Below are positions 28,006 through 36,440 of a stretch of 37,456 nt of DNA, one piece after another (the stretch's first letter is position 1; every line of letters starts with the position of its first letter). The translations under genes and the position numbers were made by a program. The stretch covers positions 1 to 37,456 of the forward strand of contig CAZEDU010000041.1 of NCBI GenBank assembly GCA_964511185.1. The letters run 5' to 3'. The notes beneath the pieces were generated by a model. It was given only the letters and a program-made list of their open reading frames with translations, was not told where the DNA came from and searched no databases. The DNA is from CAZEDU01 sp964511185. Its GTDB lineage: Bacteria > Myxococcota > Myxococcia > Myxococcales > Myxococcaceae.

Positions 28006-29344
28006 ATGCGTCGTGCGCTTTCTCTGCTGATCCCCGTCGCGTTGATCGGCGCGTGCATCGCGACCGAATCGCCGGACGGCTCGAACGACGGCGGCCCGTC
28101 AGGCGCCGACGCCTCGGTGACGTACACCTGGCACCGCGACGTCCTGCCCATCGTGCAGCAGCGCTGTCTGGGCTGCCACCAGACCGGCGGCATCGCGTCG
28201 CTGCCGCTCGAGACCTACGACGACGCCATCGCGAGCCACTGGGCGATGGCGCGCGAGGTGGCGGATCGCGCCATGCCGCCCTGGATGCCGGCGCAGAACT
28301 GCCAGACCGACAACTTCCGCGACGAGCGGCGGCTCTCGCAGGCGGAGATCGACACCCTCGTGACCTGGTCGAGCGAGGGCGCTCCCGAAGGCGACCCGGC
28401 GGACGCGCCAGGCCCGGTCGATGCCGGCGCGGCGCTGGCGTGGATCGACAAGACGCTCACCATGGGCGAGGCGTACACGCCGAACAGCGAGGTGCACGAC
28501 GACTACCGCTGCTTCATCCTCGACCCCGAGCTGTCGTCGACGGTCGACCTCATCGGCTACGACATCCTCCCGGGGCAGCGCGCCATCGTTCACCACGTCA
28601 TCTTGTTCGGCGTGGACAAGGCGGTGGCGCAGGGCCAGGACGACGCGGAGCCCGGGCCGGGGTGGACCTGCTATGGCGGCCCCGGCTCGAACCAGGCGCA
28701 GGTGCTGGGCGGCTGGGTGCCGGGGACGATTTTGACGCAGTACCCGACCGACACCGGCATCCCCATCGAAGCGGATCAGGTCGTGGTGATGCAGGTGCAC
28801 TACAACATCGCGCACATCGGCCACCACTCGCATGGCTCGCAGCACGCGGCCATCGAGCCGGATCAGACCACCGTGCGGTTGCAGTTCGCGCGCGGCTCCG
28901 ACGGGGGCATCGCGCGGGTCGAGAAGCCGGCGACCATCGTACCGATCGCGCAGATGGGCTTCTCCATCCCCGACGGCGGCGCCAGCTACAGCGCGTCCGC
29001 GCAGATCAACGTCCCGTTCCCGGTCACCCTTTGGGGCGTGCTCCCGCACATGCACCAGCTGGGCAAGCGCATCACCGTGGAGATGGGCTCGAACGACACC
29101 AACACCTGCCTCATCGACATCCCCAACTGGGACTTCCACTGGCAGGGCTCGTACAAGTACGCCCAGCCGCTGGTGATNNNNNNNNNNCCACTGGCAGCAG
29201 CTCTACCTCTACAAGACGCCGGTGAGCTTCCCGGGCGGCTCGCTCAAGCTGACCTGCACGTGGACGCCGACCGACCGCGTGGTGACGTGGGGCGAAGGCA
29301 CCGAGGACGAGATGTGCCTCAACTACTTCTACGTCACCGAGTGA
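28006..29344 (+). CDS. Copper type II monooxygenase-like lipoprotein with cytochrome-c motif (interrupted by assembly gap)
   Basis: A lipoprotein (lipobox LIGAC, GGGAG ribosome binding site) combining a haem-binding stretch with a PHM/DBM-like copper monooxygenase fold. The haem motif CLGCH is at residues 54-58. Candidate copper ligands are H196-H197 (HHVILFG), H265 (VHYNI), and H348 and H350 (PHMHQLGKR). After the ten N at 29178-29187, HWQQLYLYKTP reads to DEMCLNYFYVTE; this supplies the final Met ligand and stop but is out of frame with the ten-N spacing. The true gap must therefore be a multiple of three if both parts belong to one gene. Sequence on the two sides repeats the same family segment (see findings). 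Homologues in delta-proteobacteria share this haem-plus-monooxygenase layout; the substrate is unknown. Confidence 0.85.
29178..29187. other. Assembly gap (10 N) inside copper monooxygenase-like gene
   Basis: Exactly ten N. The sequence after it begins CCACTGGCAG, which also occurs just before it (in the segment near 29140-29155), so the join may link repeats or paralogous copies. Confidence 0.99.
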
Positions 29345-29359
29345 GGCGCCGCGGCGCTC

Positions 29360-30460
29360 TCACGACGTGTAGCGACCGACCGCGAAGCTCACCGTCATCG
29401 CCAGGAGCCCCAAGGCGCTCAAGGTGAGCCACGCGCGGTGAAGCGACGGGCGGCGCGCGAGCAGCTGGCTCAGCATCCAGATGGCCGGAAAGGCCGCGAG
29501 CCCGTAGCGGCCGATGCCGATGAAGTCCTTGCTCGAGATGAACGGCATGCCCATCACCGCCGCGACGTAGAGCGCGTAGCCCCAGCCGAGCGCGCGGCGC
29601 AGAGGGATGGCCATCGCCGCGAGCGTGACGCCCAAGCCGAAGTGAAAGAGCGGCAAGTAGAGGTGCTTGGGGTGCGTGACGCTGCGAAGGAAGGGCAGCT
29701 TGAGCCACGACTCCGGGCCGGTCATCTGTCCCCAGCCCGCCTGCGTCGCCATGAACGCGAGCGGGTCGCCGAAGCGCAGCCACAGGTAGACGACGTAAGC
29801 GCCCGCGCCCGCCGCGGCGAGCACGGGGACGAAGTCGACGGCGCGCAGCCGTTGTCCCGAACGAAGGCGCCGCTCGAGCTGCCGCGCGGCGAGCCCGAGC
29901 ACGAGCGCCGGCGCGATGGGCCGCGTGGCGGTGGCGAGCGCGCCGAACAGCGCCGCGCGCCAGGGGCGCTCCTTCTCGACGCTCCAGAACGCCGCGATGG
30001 CCAGCGAGAGGAACAGCGCGTCCGAATAGAAGACGCCGAAGAGAAAGAACGCGAAGGGCCAGAGCAGCAACGTCCAGCTCGCCTGCTCGGCGCCGCGCTC
30101 GCCACCCACCGTCTTCGCCCATTGAAAGAACAGCCAGACGGCGGCGAAGCCCGCGAGCAGCGAGACGAGGATTCCCGCGACGGGGATGCTCGGGACGACC
30201 CCGGCGACCGCGCGGACGAGCAGCGGGTACAAAGGGAAGAACGCCACCGAGCTCTGACCGGTCGGGGAGTAGAAGTAGCCGTCCTTCGCGATGGATTGAT
30301 ACCAGCCCGAGTCCCACCGGACCCAAATCTCCAGCGGCGCGGGGAGCCCGGTCGGTTCGTCGAGCGGGCCGTCGCCCTGGACGCCGAGGATGAGGAGCGC
30401 GGCCGTGCCGACGGCGCAGCAGGCGGCGGCGACGAGGCAGTAGCGGCGCAGAAGGGCCAT
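29360..30460 (-). CDS. PIG-V-like multipass membrane glycosyltransferase
   Basis: A 366-residue integral membrane protein with about nine hydrophobic segments. Near the N-terminus, RWDSGWYQSIAKDGY (with W49 and D50) is followed by VAFFPLYPLLVR. These are the hallmarks of the PIG-V (GPI mannosyltransferase 2) family, in which the Asp in WD is part of the catalytic loop on the extracytoplasmic face and a polyprenyl-linked sugar is the donor. In eukaryotes it adds the second mannose to GPI; bacterial members have unassigned substrates. The ATG at 30460 is used; there is no strong ribosome binding site. It is convergent with the copper monooxygenase gene (15 bases apart) and divergent from the small unknown gene. 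Confidence 0.85.
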   Translation of the reverse strand: MALLRRYCLVAAACCAVGTAALLILGVQGDGPLDEPTGLPAPLEIWVRWDSGWYQSIAKDGYFYSPTGQSSVAFFPLYPLLVRAVAGVVPSIPVAGILVSLLAGFAAVWLFFQWAKTVGGERGAEQASWTLLLWPFAFFLFGVFYSDALFLSLAIAAFWSVEKERPWRAALFGALATATRPIAPALVLGLAARQLERRLRSGQRLRAVDFVPVLAAAGAGAYVVYLWLRFGDPLAFMATQAGWGQMTGPESWLKLPFLRSVTHPKHLYLPLFHFGLGVTLAAMAIPLRRALGWGYALYVAAVMGMPFISSKDFIGIGRYGLAAFPAIWMLSQLLARRPSLHRAWLTLSALGLLAMTVSFAVGRYTS

Positions 30461-30497
30461 TCGCGCCGCGCAAGGTAGATCAGTACGCTGCGAATGA

Positions 30498-30866
30498 ATG
30501 TGCTTTCGACTCTTGGTGGCCCTGCGCCCCGCACCGCCGGGCGAGTGGACGGCGGAGGCGCTCGAGGCCTGGGCGCGCGAATGCGGGCTCGACGTGCGGA
30601 CGGCGCCGAAGGGCACCCTGCGGTTCGCCGAGGTCGCGTGGGGTGATTGCGCGTGCTCGCTCTACACCAAGCGCGAAGGCCGCGAGCGGGTGGTCGGCTT
30701 CCTGGAGGGGCTGCTCTCCCAACATGGGCGCGTGGAGCTCCTGCTCGCCACCGACGACGAGCCGCTGCGCCCGGGCCTCCCGGTGGCTGCGGTCACATGG
30801 GAGAAGGTCCGGGTCGAAGGGCTGCAGGCCTTGCCTCAGGGCCAGGTCGCCGCGCTGTCCCGCTGA
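30498..30866 (+). CDS. Conserved-looking small protein of unknown function
   Basis: A 122-residue soluble protein. I do not recognise the family. It has FRLLVALRPAP at the start, WARECGLDVRTAP, WGDCACSLYTK with two Cys, and a hydrophobic strand VELLLATDDE. Base composition and codon use fit the surrounding genes, and the frame fills the space between a divergent start and a convergent neighbour, which supports a real gene. There are no signal peptide or membrane segments. It ends six bases from the convergent UPF0489 gene. No ribosome binding site is evident. Confidence 0.6.
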   Translation: MCFRLLVALRPAPPGEWTAEALEAWARECGLDVRTAPKGTLRFAEVAWGDCACSLYTKREGRERVVGFLEGLLSQHGRVELLLATDDEPLRPGLPVAAVTWEKVRVEGLQALPQGQVAALSR

Positions 30867-30872
30867 CGAGGC

Positions 30873-31616
30873 TCACGGCAGGTCGGCGCCGAAGAGCCGC
30901 ACGAACAGCGCGTCCGCCACGTCCTCGAACAGCCGGTTGCCGGCCACGATGCCGCCGCAATGGGCGCTCTCGCGCGCGAGCGTGAGCAGCGCGCACTTGT
31001 CCAAGAGCGCCGACCAGAACGCCTCGTGCCCAGGCGGGAAGAGAAACGCGTCGATGACCGCGCGCGGCCACGGGAGCACCGTGGTCGGCTCGGCGTCGCA
31101 GGGTGTGGTGAAGCAGTCGAGGTCCACGTCGAGCGCCACCCGCGGCGCGGCGCGCAGCCGCTCGACGAGCGCCGGGTCGGCCGCCGCCTGCTCGACGGTG
31201 GCGTAGGTCCAGATGCGGTGCGGCGTCCCGCTTCGGTCCCGGTACTCGGCGCCCTCGAAGGCGCCCGGGAGCCGCGTGCGCGCGATGACCACCGCGTCGC
31301 CCAAGAACCCCGCCTCCATCGCCGCGAGGACGTGGTCGACGTTGCGGACATCCAGCCGCCAGCGCGCGAAGCCATCGTGCGCCTCGAGGCCCGCGCGCCG
31401 CTCCGGGATGCCCGCGACCTCCGCCGGCGCCACGAGGTCGAAGTGGCGATCCAACGTCACGAGCAGCGGAGGCGGCCCTTCGACCAGCGCGCTCGCCCAG
31501 CTCACGTAGGCGAGCCGGTGCGGCTCGAACACGAACGCGCGCCGCGGGCCCCGCGCGCCCGTCAACGAGAGCTGCGTCACGCCGGCCAAGCGCAGCGACG
31601 GATCCACCGGTGTCAT
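30873..31616 (-). CDS. UPF0489-like protein (arginase-fold relative)
   Basis: A 247-residue protein. LLVTLDRHFDLVAP and VALDVDLDCFTTP are the two acidic/His motifs of the UPF0489 family (the human member is C5orf22), which has an arginase/deacetylase-like fold; such motifs usually bind metal. The remainder has AHCGGIVAGNRLFEDV near the end. The function of the family is not established. The gene begins ten bases after the Omp85-family stop and reads the same way, so the two may share a transcript. Starts at ATG 31616. Confidence 0.7.
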   Translation of the reverse strand: MTPVDPSLRLAGVTQLSLTGARGPRRAFVFEPHRLAYVSWASALVEGPPPLLVTLDRHFDLVAPAEVAGIPERRAGLEAHDGFARWRLDVRNVDHVLAAMEAGFLGDAVVIARTRLPGAFEGAEYRDRSGTPHRIWTYATVEQAAADPALVERLRAAPRVALDVDLDCFTTPCDAEPTTVLPWPRAVIDAFLFPPGHEAFWSALLDKCALLTLARESAHCGGIVAGNRLFEDVADALFVRLFGADLP

Positions 31617-31626
31617 CCACGCCTGA

Positions 31627-33384
31627 TCAATTGAAGGGCGAGTCGAAGTCCAGAGGAAAGTCGAGCGCGTCCGGCCGCGGCTCGTTCACCTGCCCGAAGC
31701 TGCCGCTGAAGCGGTCGACCGAGGCCCGCGAGCTCTGCGCGATGACCAGGCCGAAGTCGATGCGAATCGCCTCCCGGTTGAACTGCGGCAGCCCGATGCG
31801 CAGGCCCGTGCCCATGGTGTGCGTGAAGGCGGGACGGCGGTCGAAGGCCGAGCCCGCGTCGTAGAAGAAGGCGAAGCCCACGCTCACGGTGTGCAGCTCG
31901 ACCGGGCGGGTGCGGTACTCGAGGTTGACGAGCGCCAGGTTCCGGCCCTGCAGCGACTCGGCGTCCGCCCCGCGCAGGCCGTTGCCGCCGCCGAGCAAGA
32001 GCCGCCGGTTGTCCAAATCGTCCACCATCACGTCGAGCAGCGCGCGCGTGACGAGGCGGCCCCCTTCGAAGGGCGGCGAGTGGTTGAGCAGCTGGGCGAT
32101 GAGCCTTCGATTCACCCACGCGCCGCGCTCGGGCAGGTAGCGCACGCCCGACCCGACGGCGAGCTCGCCCAAGTTCTCCCAGCGGTAGAACCGGTAGCGC
32201 GCGCCGGCGCCCAGCTCCACGTACCGCTCCCGCGAGAAGAAGGCCGGGTCGGCCCAGCGGACCTCGGCGAGGAAGCGGTAGCCGAGCCGCACGTCCTCCG
32301 AGAGCGCGAAGCTGTCCAGGTTCCGCAAGACCCGGTAGTCGGTCTCGTACGCGACCGCGCGCGCGTTCAAGTACACCGCCGACTCGTTGCGCGGCAGGTA
32401 GTTCGCCTGAAACCACGCGCGCTGCTCGCCGGTGAGCGGGCTGTCGGGGGGCGCGCCGTAGCGGCGCTGGTAGGCCGCGAGCCCGCCCGCCACGTCGGTC
32501 TTGAAGCGGCGCCCGAACGAGCGCGTGAGCAGCGCCCGGCTGTTCAGGTCGCGTCCGTCGTAGATGAACGGCACGGTCGAGGTGGGTCGCTCGGCGTCGG
32601 GGAAGGGCAGCTGCCAGACGCTCGCGCCGCGGTAGAGCCGCCGCCGGTTGATGCGCCACTGCGCGTACGAGGAGAAGCCCCAGGCCTGATCCAACGTCCA
32701 CAGCGGGCGCTGCAGGACCAGCTGGCCTCGCGACCCTTCGGGCATGAAGTCGCCGTGGCGAAGCTGGATGTACGCCGCCTGCCCCAGCGTCCAGGTGGAG
32801 CCGAACAGCCGCGGAATCTCATAGAGCTCACCGACGGTGAGCGCATCGAGCCGGTAGATGAAGTCGAGCGAGAGCGAGTGCCCCAAGCCGGCGACGTTGA
32901 GCTCGCTGGGGCGAAAGACGAACAGCTGCAAGAGCGGGCCGACGAAGCGGAAGTCGAAGTTGGTGCGAAGCGACCAGCGGTCCTTCGTGGCGATGACGAC
33001 GCCCACCTTCCCGTCCGGCGCCTGCACCGGGAGGACGCGCGCCACCGCGAGGATGAACAGCCGCCGCAGGTTGCGCCCGGTCTCGTCCGCGAGCTCCTGG
33101 GTGTACGGCTGGCCGACCTCCAGGAGCACCTCACGCCGGATGACGTGCTCTTTCGTCTCGACGTGGAACGCGTTCGCCAGGTCCGGATAGGGGTCGCGCG
33201 CGGCGATGACCTTCTCCGAGACGATGCGGATGAAGGCGATGGGCTTGCCTTCGGGCTGGGGATCGACGGCGTGACCGGACTGCTCGAGCGCCCACGCGGC
33301 GACGTCGTCCTCGTAGCCGGGGGGACGGCCTTGCGCGAACGCGGCGGCCCCGGCGACGAGCGCGAGAAAGAGCAGACCCCTCAC
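31627..33384 (-). CDS. Omp85/BamA-family outer-membrane protein
   Basis: A 585-residue exported outer-membrane protein. The signal peptide MRGLLFLALVAGAAAFAQ is followed by a POTRA-like region (about 45-150) with HVIRREVLLEVGQPYTQELA and IATKDRWSLR. The rest is a barrel of alternating strands. LLLGGGNGLRGADAESLQ matches the conserved LRG/VRGY loop signature of the Omp85 superfamily (Lid/loop 6). It ends DFDSPFN, close to an aromatic C-terminus. With one POTRA-like domain it is shorter than BamA (five) and more like TamA- or patatin-coupled barrels. The cargo is unknown. The BsuPI-domain lipoprotein gene lies 48 bases upstream on the same strand. Confidence 0.85.
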   Translation of the reverse strand: MRGLLFLALVAGAAAFAQGRPPGYEDDVAAWALEQSGHAVDPQPEGKPIAFIRIVSEKVIAARDPYPDLANAFHVETKEHVIRREVLLEVGQPYTQELADETGRNLRRLFILAVARVLPVQAPDGKVGVVIATKDRWSLRTNFDFRFVGPLLQLFVFRPSELNVAGLGHSLSLDFIYRLDALTVGELYEIPRLFGSTWTLGQAAYIQLRHGDFMPEGSRGQLVLQRPLWTLDQAWGFSSYAQWRINRRRLYRGASVWQLPFPDAERPTSTVPFIYDGRDLNSRALLTRSFGRRFKTDVAGGLAAYQRRYGAPPDSPLTGEQRAWFQANYLPRNESAVYLNARAVAYETDYRVLRNLDSFALSEDVRLGYRFLAEVRWADPAFFSRERYVELGAGARYRFYRWENLGELAVGSGVRYLPERGAWVNRRLIAQLLNHSPPFEGGRLVTRALLDVMVDDLDNRRLLLGGGNGLRGADAESLQGRNLALVNLEYRTRPVELHTVSVGFAFFYDAGSAFDRRPAFTHTMGTGLRIGLPQFNREAIRIDFGLVIAQSSRASVDRFSGSFGQVNEPRPDALDFPLDFDSPFN

Positions 33385-33432
33385 GCGGAGGAGTGTGCCA
33401 CGGAAACCCGCGGCGCGAGCTGCAGGCGAAGG

Positions 33433-34542
33433 TCAGTTCTGGCTGCGCACGTCGACGCGGAAGCTCGAGATCGCCTGCGCCGCGTTGATGCCGTCCCGCA
33501 CCGTCAGCTTCCCGCGCACGGTGTAGTGGCCGTTGAGCTGGAGCCCGTCGCGGTCCTTGAGCGAAACCTCACCGCGGAAGGTCCGCGACGCGCCCGGCTG
33601 CAGCGAGAACTGAGAGAGCGCCATGGTGAACATGCGGTCGTCGGACCACGCCTTCACGACCTTGCCTTGCGCGTTGAGAATCTCGAAGTCGAACTGCTTG
33701 CCCGAGCTGAACTGGAACTGCTGCGCCGTGGTGCTGGTGTTGGTGACGGTGAGCGCGAAGCGGGCCACCGCGGTCACCTCGTTGCCCGGGCACGGCGTGG
33801 TGATGCAGCGGATGGTGTTCGGCTGGTTGACGTAGACCGCGCGGTCGGAGCTGACGGTCGCCTTGACCGCCGCGGTCTGCGCGACCGGGTAGCTGCGGTT
33901 GCCGACCTTGGCCGACTTGAGCAGGAACGTCTCGCCCATCCCGTTCACGATGGCGATGGGGCCGACGTTGTGCGCGAAGGTGATGTGCGAGAACGCCGGC
34001 GCCACGCAGCGCACGTGCGGCGCGGGGACTTGCGTGAACTCGATGGTGCGCGCGTCCTTGAACAGCCCCGCCGGCGTGCTCACTTGGATGTCGGTGGCGG
34101 TGCGGCGCGCGTGGAACTTGCCGCAGCCGCTGTCGTTGAACGAGAAGGCCCACGGCGTGTAGCGGTAGCCGAAGCGGATGAACGGCTCCCACTGGTCGGC
34201 GTCGAAGTTGAACGCGTAGAGCGAGTTCGGCGAGCGCGGGGCGTAGCCGAGCCACAGGTCCTCGTCGCCGTTGATGCCCGTCGCCAGGCGAATGCCGTCC
34301 TCCGCGTACTCGATGCGGATCGTCTGGGTCTTGTTCTTGTTGGTGAGCGTCCAGCTGTCGCCCTCGCTCATCGGGAACCACTCGGCCGCGCGGCTCGAGG
34401 AGAGCTCCGCGCTCGACGCGCCGATGTCCTCTTCGGCGACCTCGTCCAGGCTGCCGGGGACGCCGTCGTCCGGGACCGGCGTCGTGCAGGCGAAGAGGCC
34501 GCTGAAGGCGATGCTCCAAAGAACCGCGAAGTGCTTTTTCAT
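33433..34542 (-). CDS. Lipoprotein with C-terminal BsuPI-type domain
   Basis: A 369-residue lipoprotein: signal segment MKKHFAVLWSIAFSGLFAC with lipobox LFAC. The N-terminal half contains WFPMSEGDSWTL and strands of the kind found in myxobacterial surface lipoproteins. Residues about 255-345, including ARFALTVTNTSTTAQQFQF and FDFEILNAQGKVVKAWSDD, match the BsuPI (intracellular proteinase inhibitor) beta-sandwich, which in exported proteins is usually only a structural module. The start at 34542 has GGGAG eight bases ahead. An inverted repeat lies 42-60 bases upstream. Function unknown; it may be co-transcribed with the Omp85 gene. Confidence 0.8.
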   Translation of the reverse strand: MKKHFAVLWSIAFSGLFACTTPVPDDGVPGSLDEVAEEDIGASSAELSSSRAAEWFPMSEGDSWTLTNKNKTQTIRIEYAEDGIRLATGINGDEDLWLGYAPRSPNSLYAFNFDADQWEPFIRFGYRYTPWAFSFNDSGCGKFHARRTATDIQVSTPAGLFKDARTIEFTQVPAPHVRCVAPAFSHITFAHNVGPIAIVNGMGETFLLKSAKVGNRSYPVAQTAAVKATVSSDRAVYVNQPNTIRCITTPCPGNEVTAVARFALTVTNTSTTAQQFQFSSGKQFDFEILNAQGKVVKAWSDDRMFTMALSQFSLQPGASRTFRGEVSLKDRDGLQLNGHYTVRGKLTVRDGINAAQAISSFRVDVRSQN

Positions 34543-34583
34543 GGTGGTGCTCCCCCGCCGCGAAGACCCGCTAGGTGCGCAGC

Positions 34584-34602
34584 TGTGTGCCATACGCACA
34601 CA
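34584..34602. promoter_or_regulatory. Palindrome TGTGTGC-N5-GCACACA upstream of lipoprotein gene
   Basis: Perfect 7-base arms TGTGTGC (34584-34590) and GCACACA (34596-34602) lie 42-60 bases before the BsuPI lipoprotein ATG and 42-60 bases after the cobalamin-binding stop. Size and position fit a dimeric repressor or activator site for the lipoprotein-Omp85 unit. Confidence 0.45.
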
Positions 34603-34643
34603 TGAGGGTCAAGCGGGCAAAAACAACAAGAATGTTGAGTGGT

Positions 34644-35498
34644 TCAAGTATCCGCGCCAGGGCCGACGGGCCGGGCCTGGCGGAGCTCTCCCGGCCGCGG
34701 CGCGGGCAGCTTCTCGCCCCGGCTGACCGCCGCGACGATGGACGACAGCTGCCGGGCGCCGTCGGTGAGCGCCGCCGGTCCCGGCTGCAGGATGAAGCTG
34801 CTCTTCACTTCGTAGAGCTGGTCGTCGCGCACCGCGGCGACGTTCTCCCAGCCGGGCCGGGAGATAATCTTTTGGCGCGACGCCTTGCGGCCGCACCAGC
34901 TGGCGATGACCACCTCGGGGTCGCGGCGCGCCACCTCGCCCGGCTCGTAGATGCGGCCCCGCGCGTCTTGTCGGGCGCGGCTCTCCACGCAGACGTCGAC
35001 GCCGCCCACCCGCTCGATGAGCTCGGACACCCACCGAATGCCGCTGATCAACGGCTCGTGCCACTCCTCGAAGAAGACGCGCGGGTGGCGCGGCAGCGCG
35101 CGGGCGTCTTGCGCGAGGGCGTCGAGGTCGCGCGCGAGCGCGTCGGCGAGCTGCTCGCCTTCCCGCGCGTGACCGACCAGCGCGCACGTCATGCGAATGG
35201 TCTGAAGAATCTCGTCGATGGAGCGCTGGTTGAAGAGCACCACCGGCACGCCGCGCTTGCACAGCTCGCGGCCGATGTCGGCTTGCAGGTCGGAGAAGCC
35301 GATGACCAGCTCGGGCTCGAGCGCGAGGATGCGCTCGAAGTTCGCGTCGAGGAACGAGCTGACCTTCGGCTTCTTGCGCGCCTCCTTCGGCCGCACGGTG
35401 AAGCCCGAGACGCCGACCACCAGGTCCCCCGCGCCGATGCGGTAGAGCGTCTCGGTCGTCTCCTCGGTGAGGCACACCACGCGCTTGGGGTAGCTCAC
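34644..35498 (-). CDS. Cobalamin-binding / BtuF-like periplasmic-binding-fold protein without signal peptide
   Basis: A 284-residue helical-backbone binding protein related to BtuF and to proteins annotated as cobalamin-binding protein. CLTEETTETLYRIGAGDLVVG, SGFTVRPKEARKKPKVSSF, ELVIGFSDLQADI and FEEWHEPLISGIRWV are characteristic. It begins directly with SYPKRVVCLTEETTE, with no signal peptide, as in many bacterial members of this subfamily, so it may be cytosolic or lack an ABC partner. No permease or ATPase gene is nearby. The start is a GTG at 35498 overlapping the upstream TGA (GTGA), so translation is probably coupled to the preceding gene. Confidence 0.85.
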   Translation of the reverse strand: MSYPKRVVCLTEETTETLYRIGAGDLVVGVSGFTVRPKEARKKPKVSSFLDANFERILALEPELVIGFSDLQADIGRELCKRGVPVVLFNQRSIDEILQTIRMTCALVGHAREGEQLADALARDLDALAQDARALPRHPRVFFEEWHEPLISGIRWVSELIERVGGVDVCVESRARQDARGRIYEPGEVARRDPEVVIASWCGRKASRQKIISRPGWENVAAVRDDQLYEVKSSFILQPGPAALTDGARQLSSIVAAVSRGEKLPAPRPGELRQARPVGPGADT

Positions 35499-35944
35499 AG
35501 CGGCGCTCCGCGCTCGAGCAGCTCTTCCAACCCGCCGACGTCGTTCGCCACCTGCTCGAGCATGCGCTGCAGCGCGAAGATGCCGGCGGTCTTCGGGTCG
35601 AAGCCGCGCTCCTGGAGGAGCCGCATCGAGGCGAAGACGAGGCAGATGCCGACCGTCATCGCGTTCTCCCACTCGAGCGCGTCCTGCCGTTCGGAGAAGA
35701 AGTCGAACACCATGCCCGGCTCGAAGCGCTGCTTGGTGAGCTCGAGCGCCTCCACCGGCTCGACCGAGGCGAAGAACTGGTGGATGTCGTGCCAGCGCAG
35801 CCGCACGAACTGCCAGAGGAGCAGCTCGACCTTGTTGACGACGCGCTGAAGCGAGCGCGGGTTGTCGGGGAAGACGCCGAGCTGGGCGATGGCTTGCTTC
35901 GCGCGCTCAGTGGCGCGGCGGTAACGCTTGAGCTCGGCGCTCAT
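35495..35944 (-). CDS. Helical protein of unknown function in sigma / anti-sigma group
   Basis: A 149-residue, probably all-helical soluble protein. I do not recognise the family. NKVELLLWQFVRLRWHDIHQ and LVFASMRLLQERGFDPKTAG look like amphipathic helices; there is no signal peptide. Its stop codon overlaps the GTG of the cobalamin-binding protein gene, and its start lies 43 bases after the anti-sigma stop. This position suggests it belongs to the same transcript as the sigma and anti-sigma genes. The upstream ribosome binding site is weak. Confidence 0.7.
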   Translation of the reverse strand: MSAELKRYRRATERAKQAIAQLGVFPDNPRSLQRVVNKVELLLWQFVRLRWHDIHQFFASVEPVEALELTKQRFEPGMVFDFFSERQDALEWENAMTVGICLVFASMRLLQERGFDPKTAGIFALQRMLEQVANDVGGLEELLERGAPL

Positions 35945-35987
35945 GGGCTGGGAGTAGTTCACCGCCCGGCGCGGCACAACCTCTACG

Positions 35988-36440
35988 CTAGTGGCCGAAG
36001 CTCGCCGGCAGCGGCAACGGCTCACACGCGCTGCCCGCGCCGGGCGTGGCGATGAGGCACGCGGCGAAGCGCTGTTGCACGTCGAACAAGGCGGGGTCAC
36101 CGGAGTAGGCGCTCATCAGCGCGCCGTCGCTGCCGTGCTCGAACCCGGCCGGAGCGGTGGCGCTCGGCCGCCACAGCACGACCAACGCGAAGCAGGCCGC
36201 CAGCAGCGCGAGCGGGACCTGCCGCCAGCCGTCGCGGCGAGGAACGCGGGACGGCGGCAAGGCGCGCGCGGCGGCGCCGCGGTGCGCGCGCTGCTCGAAC
36301 AACACGCGCTCGGCGCGAAGCCAGCGCAGCTCGTGTACGCACTTGGGGCAACGCGCCAGGTGGGCCTGCACCACCGAGCGCTCGCGCGGGCCGAGCGTCT
36401 GGTCGATGAGCGCTTCGAGCCTCTCGACATCGCAGCTCAT
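35988..36440 (-). CDS. Zinc-finger anti-sigma factor with one membrane segment
   Basis: A 150-residue anti-sigma factor of the ZAS type. The N-terminal HxxxCxxC motif HLARCPKC (H27, C31, C34) binds zinc in the family and contacts the sigma factor. A hydrophobic segment, VPLALLAACFALVVLW (about residues 75-95), predicts membrane anchoring, with a short periplasmic C-terminus of about 50 residues containing two Cys. Its ATG overlaps the stop of the ECF sigma gene (ATGA), standard for a sigma/anti-sigma pair. The signal that releases the sigma factor is not evident. Confidence 0.88.
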   Translation of the reverse strand: MSCDVERLEALIDQTLGPRERSVVQAHLARCPKCVHELRWLRAERVLFEQRAHRGAAARALPPSRVPRRDGWRQVPLALLAACFALVVLWRPSATAPAGFEHGSDGALMSAYSGDPALFDVQQRFAACLIATPGAGSACEPLPLPASFGH

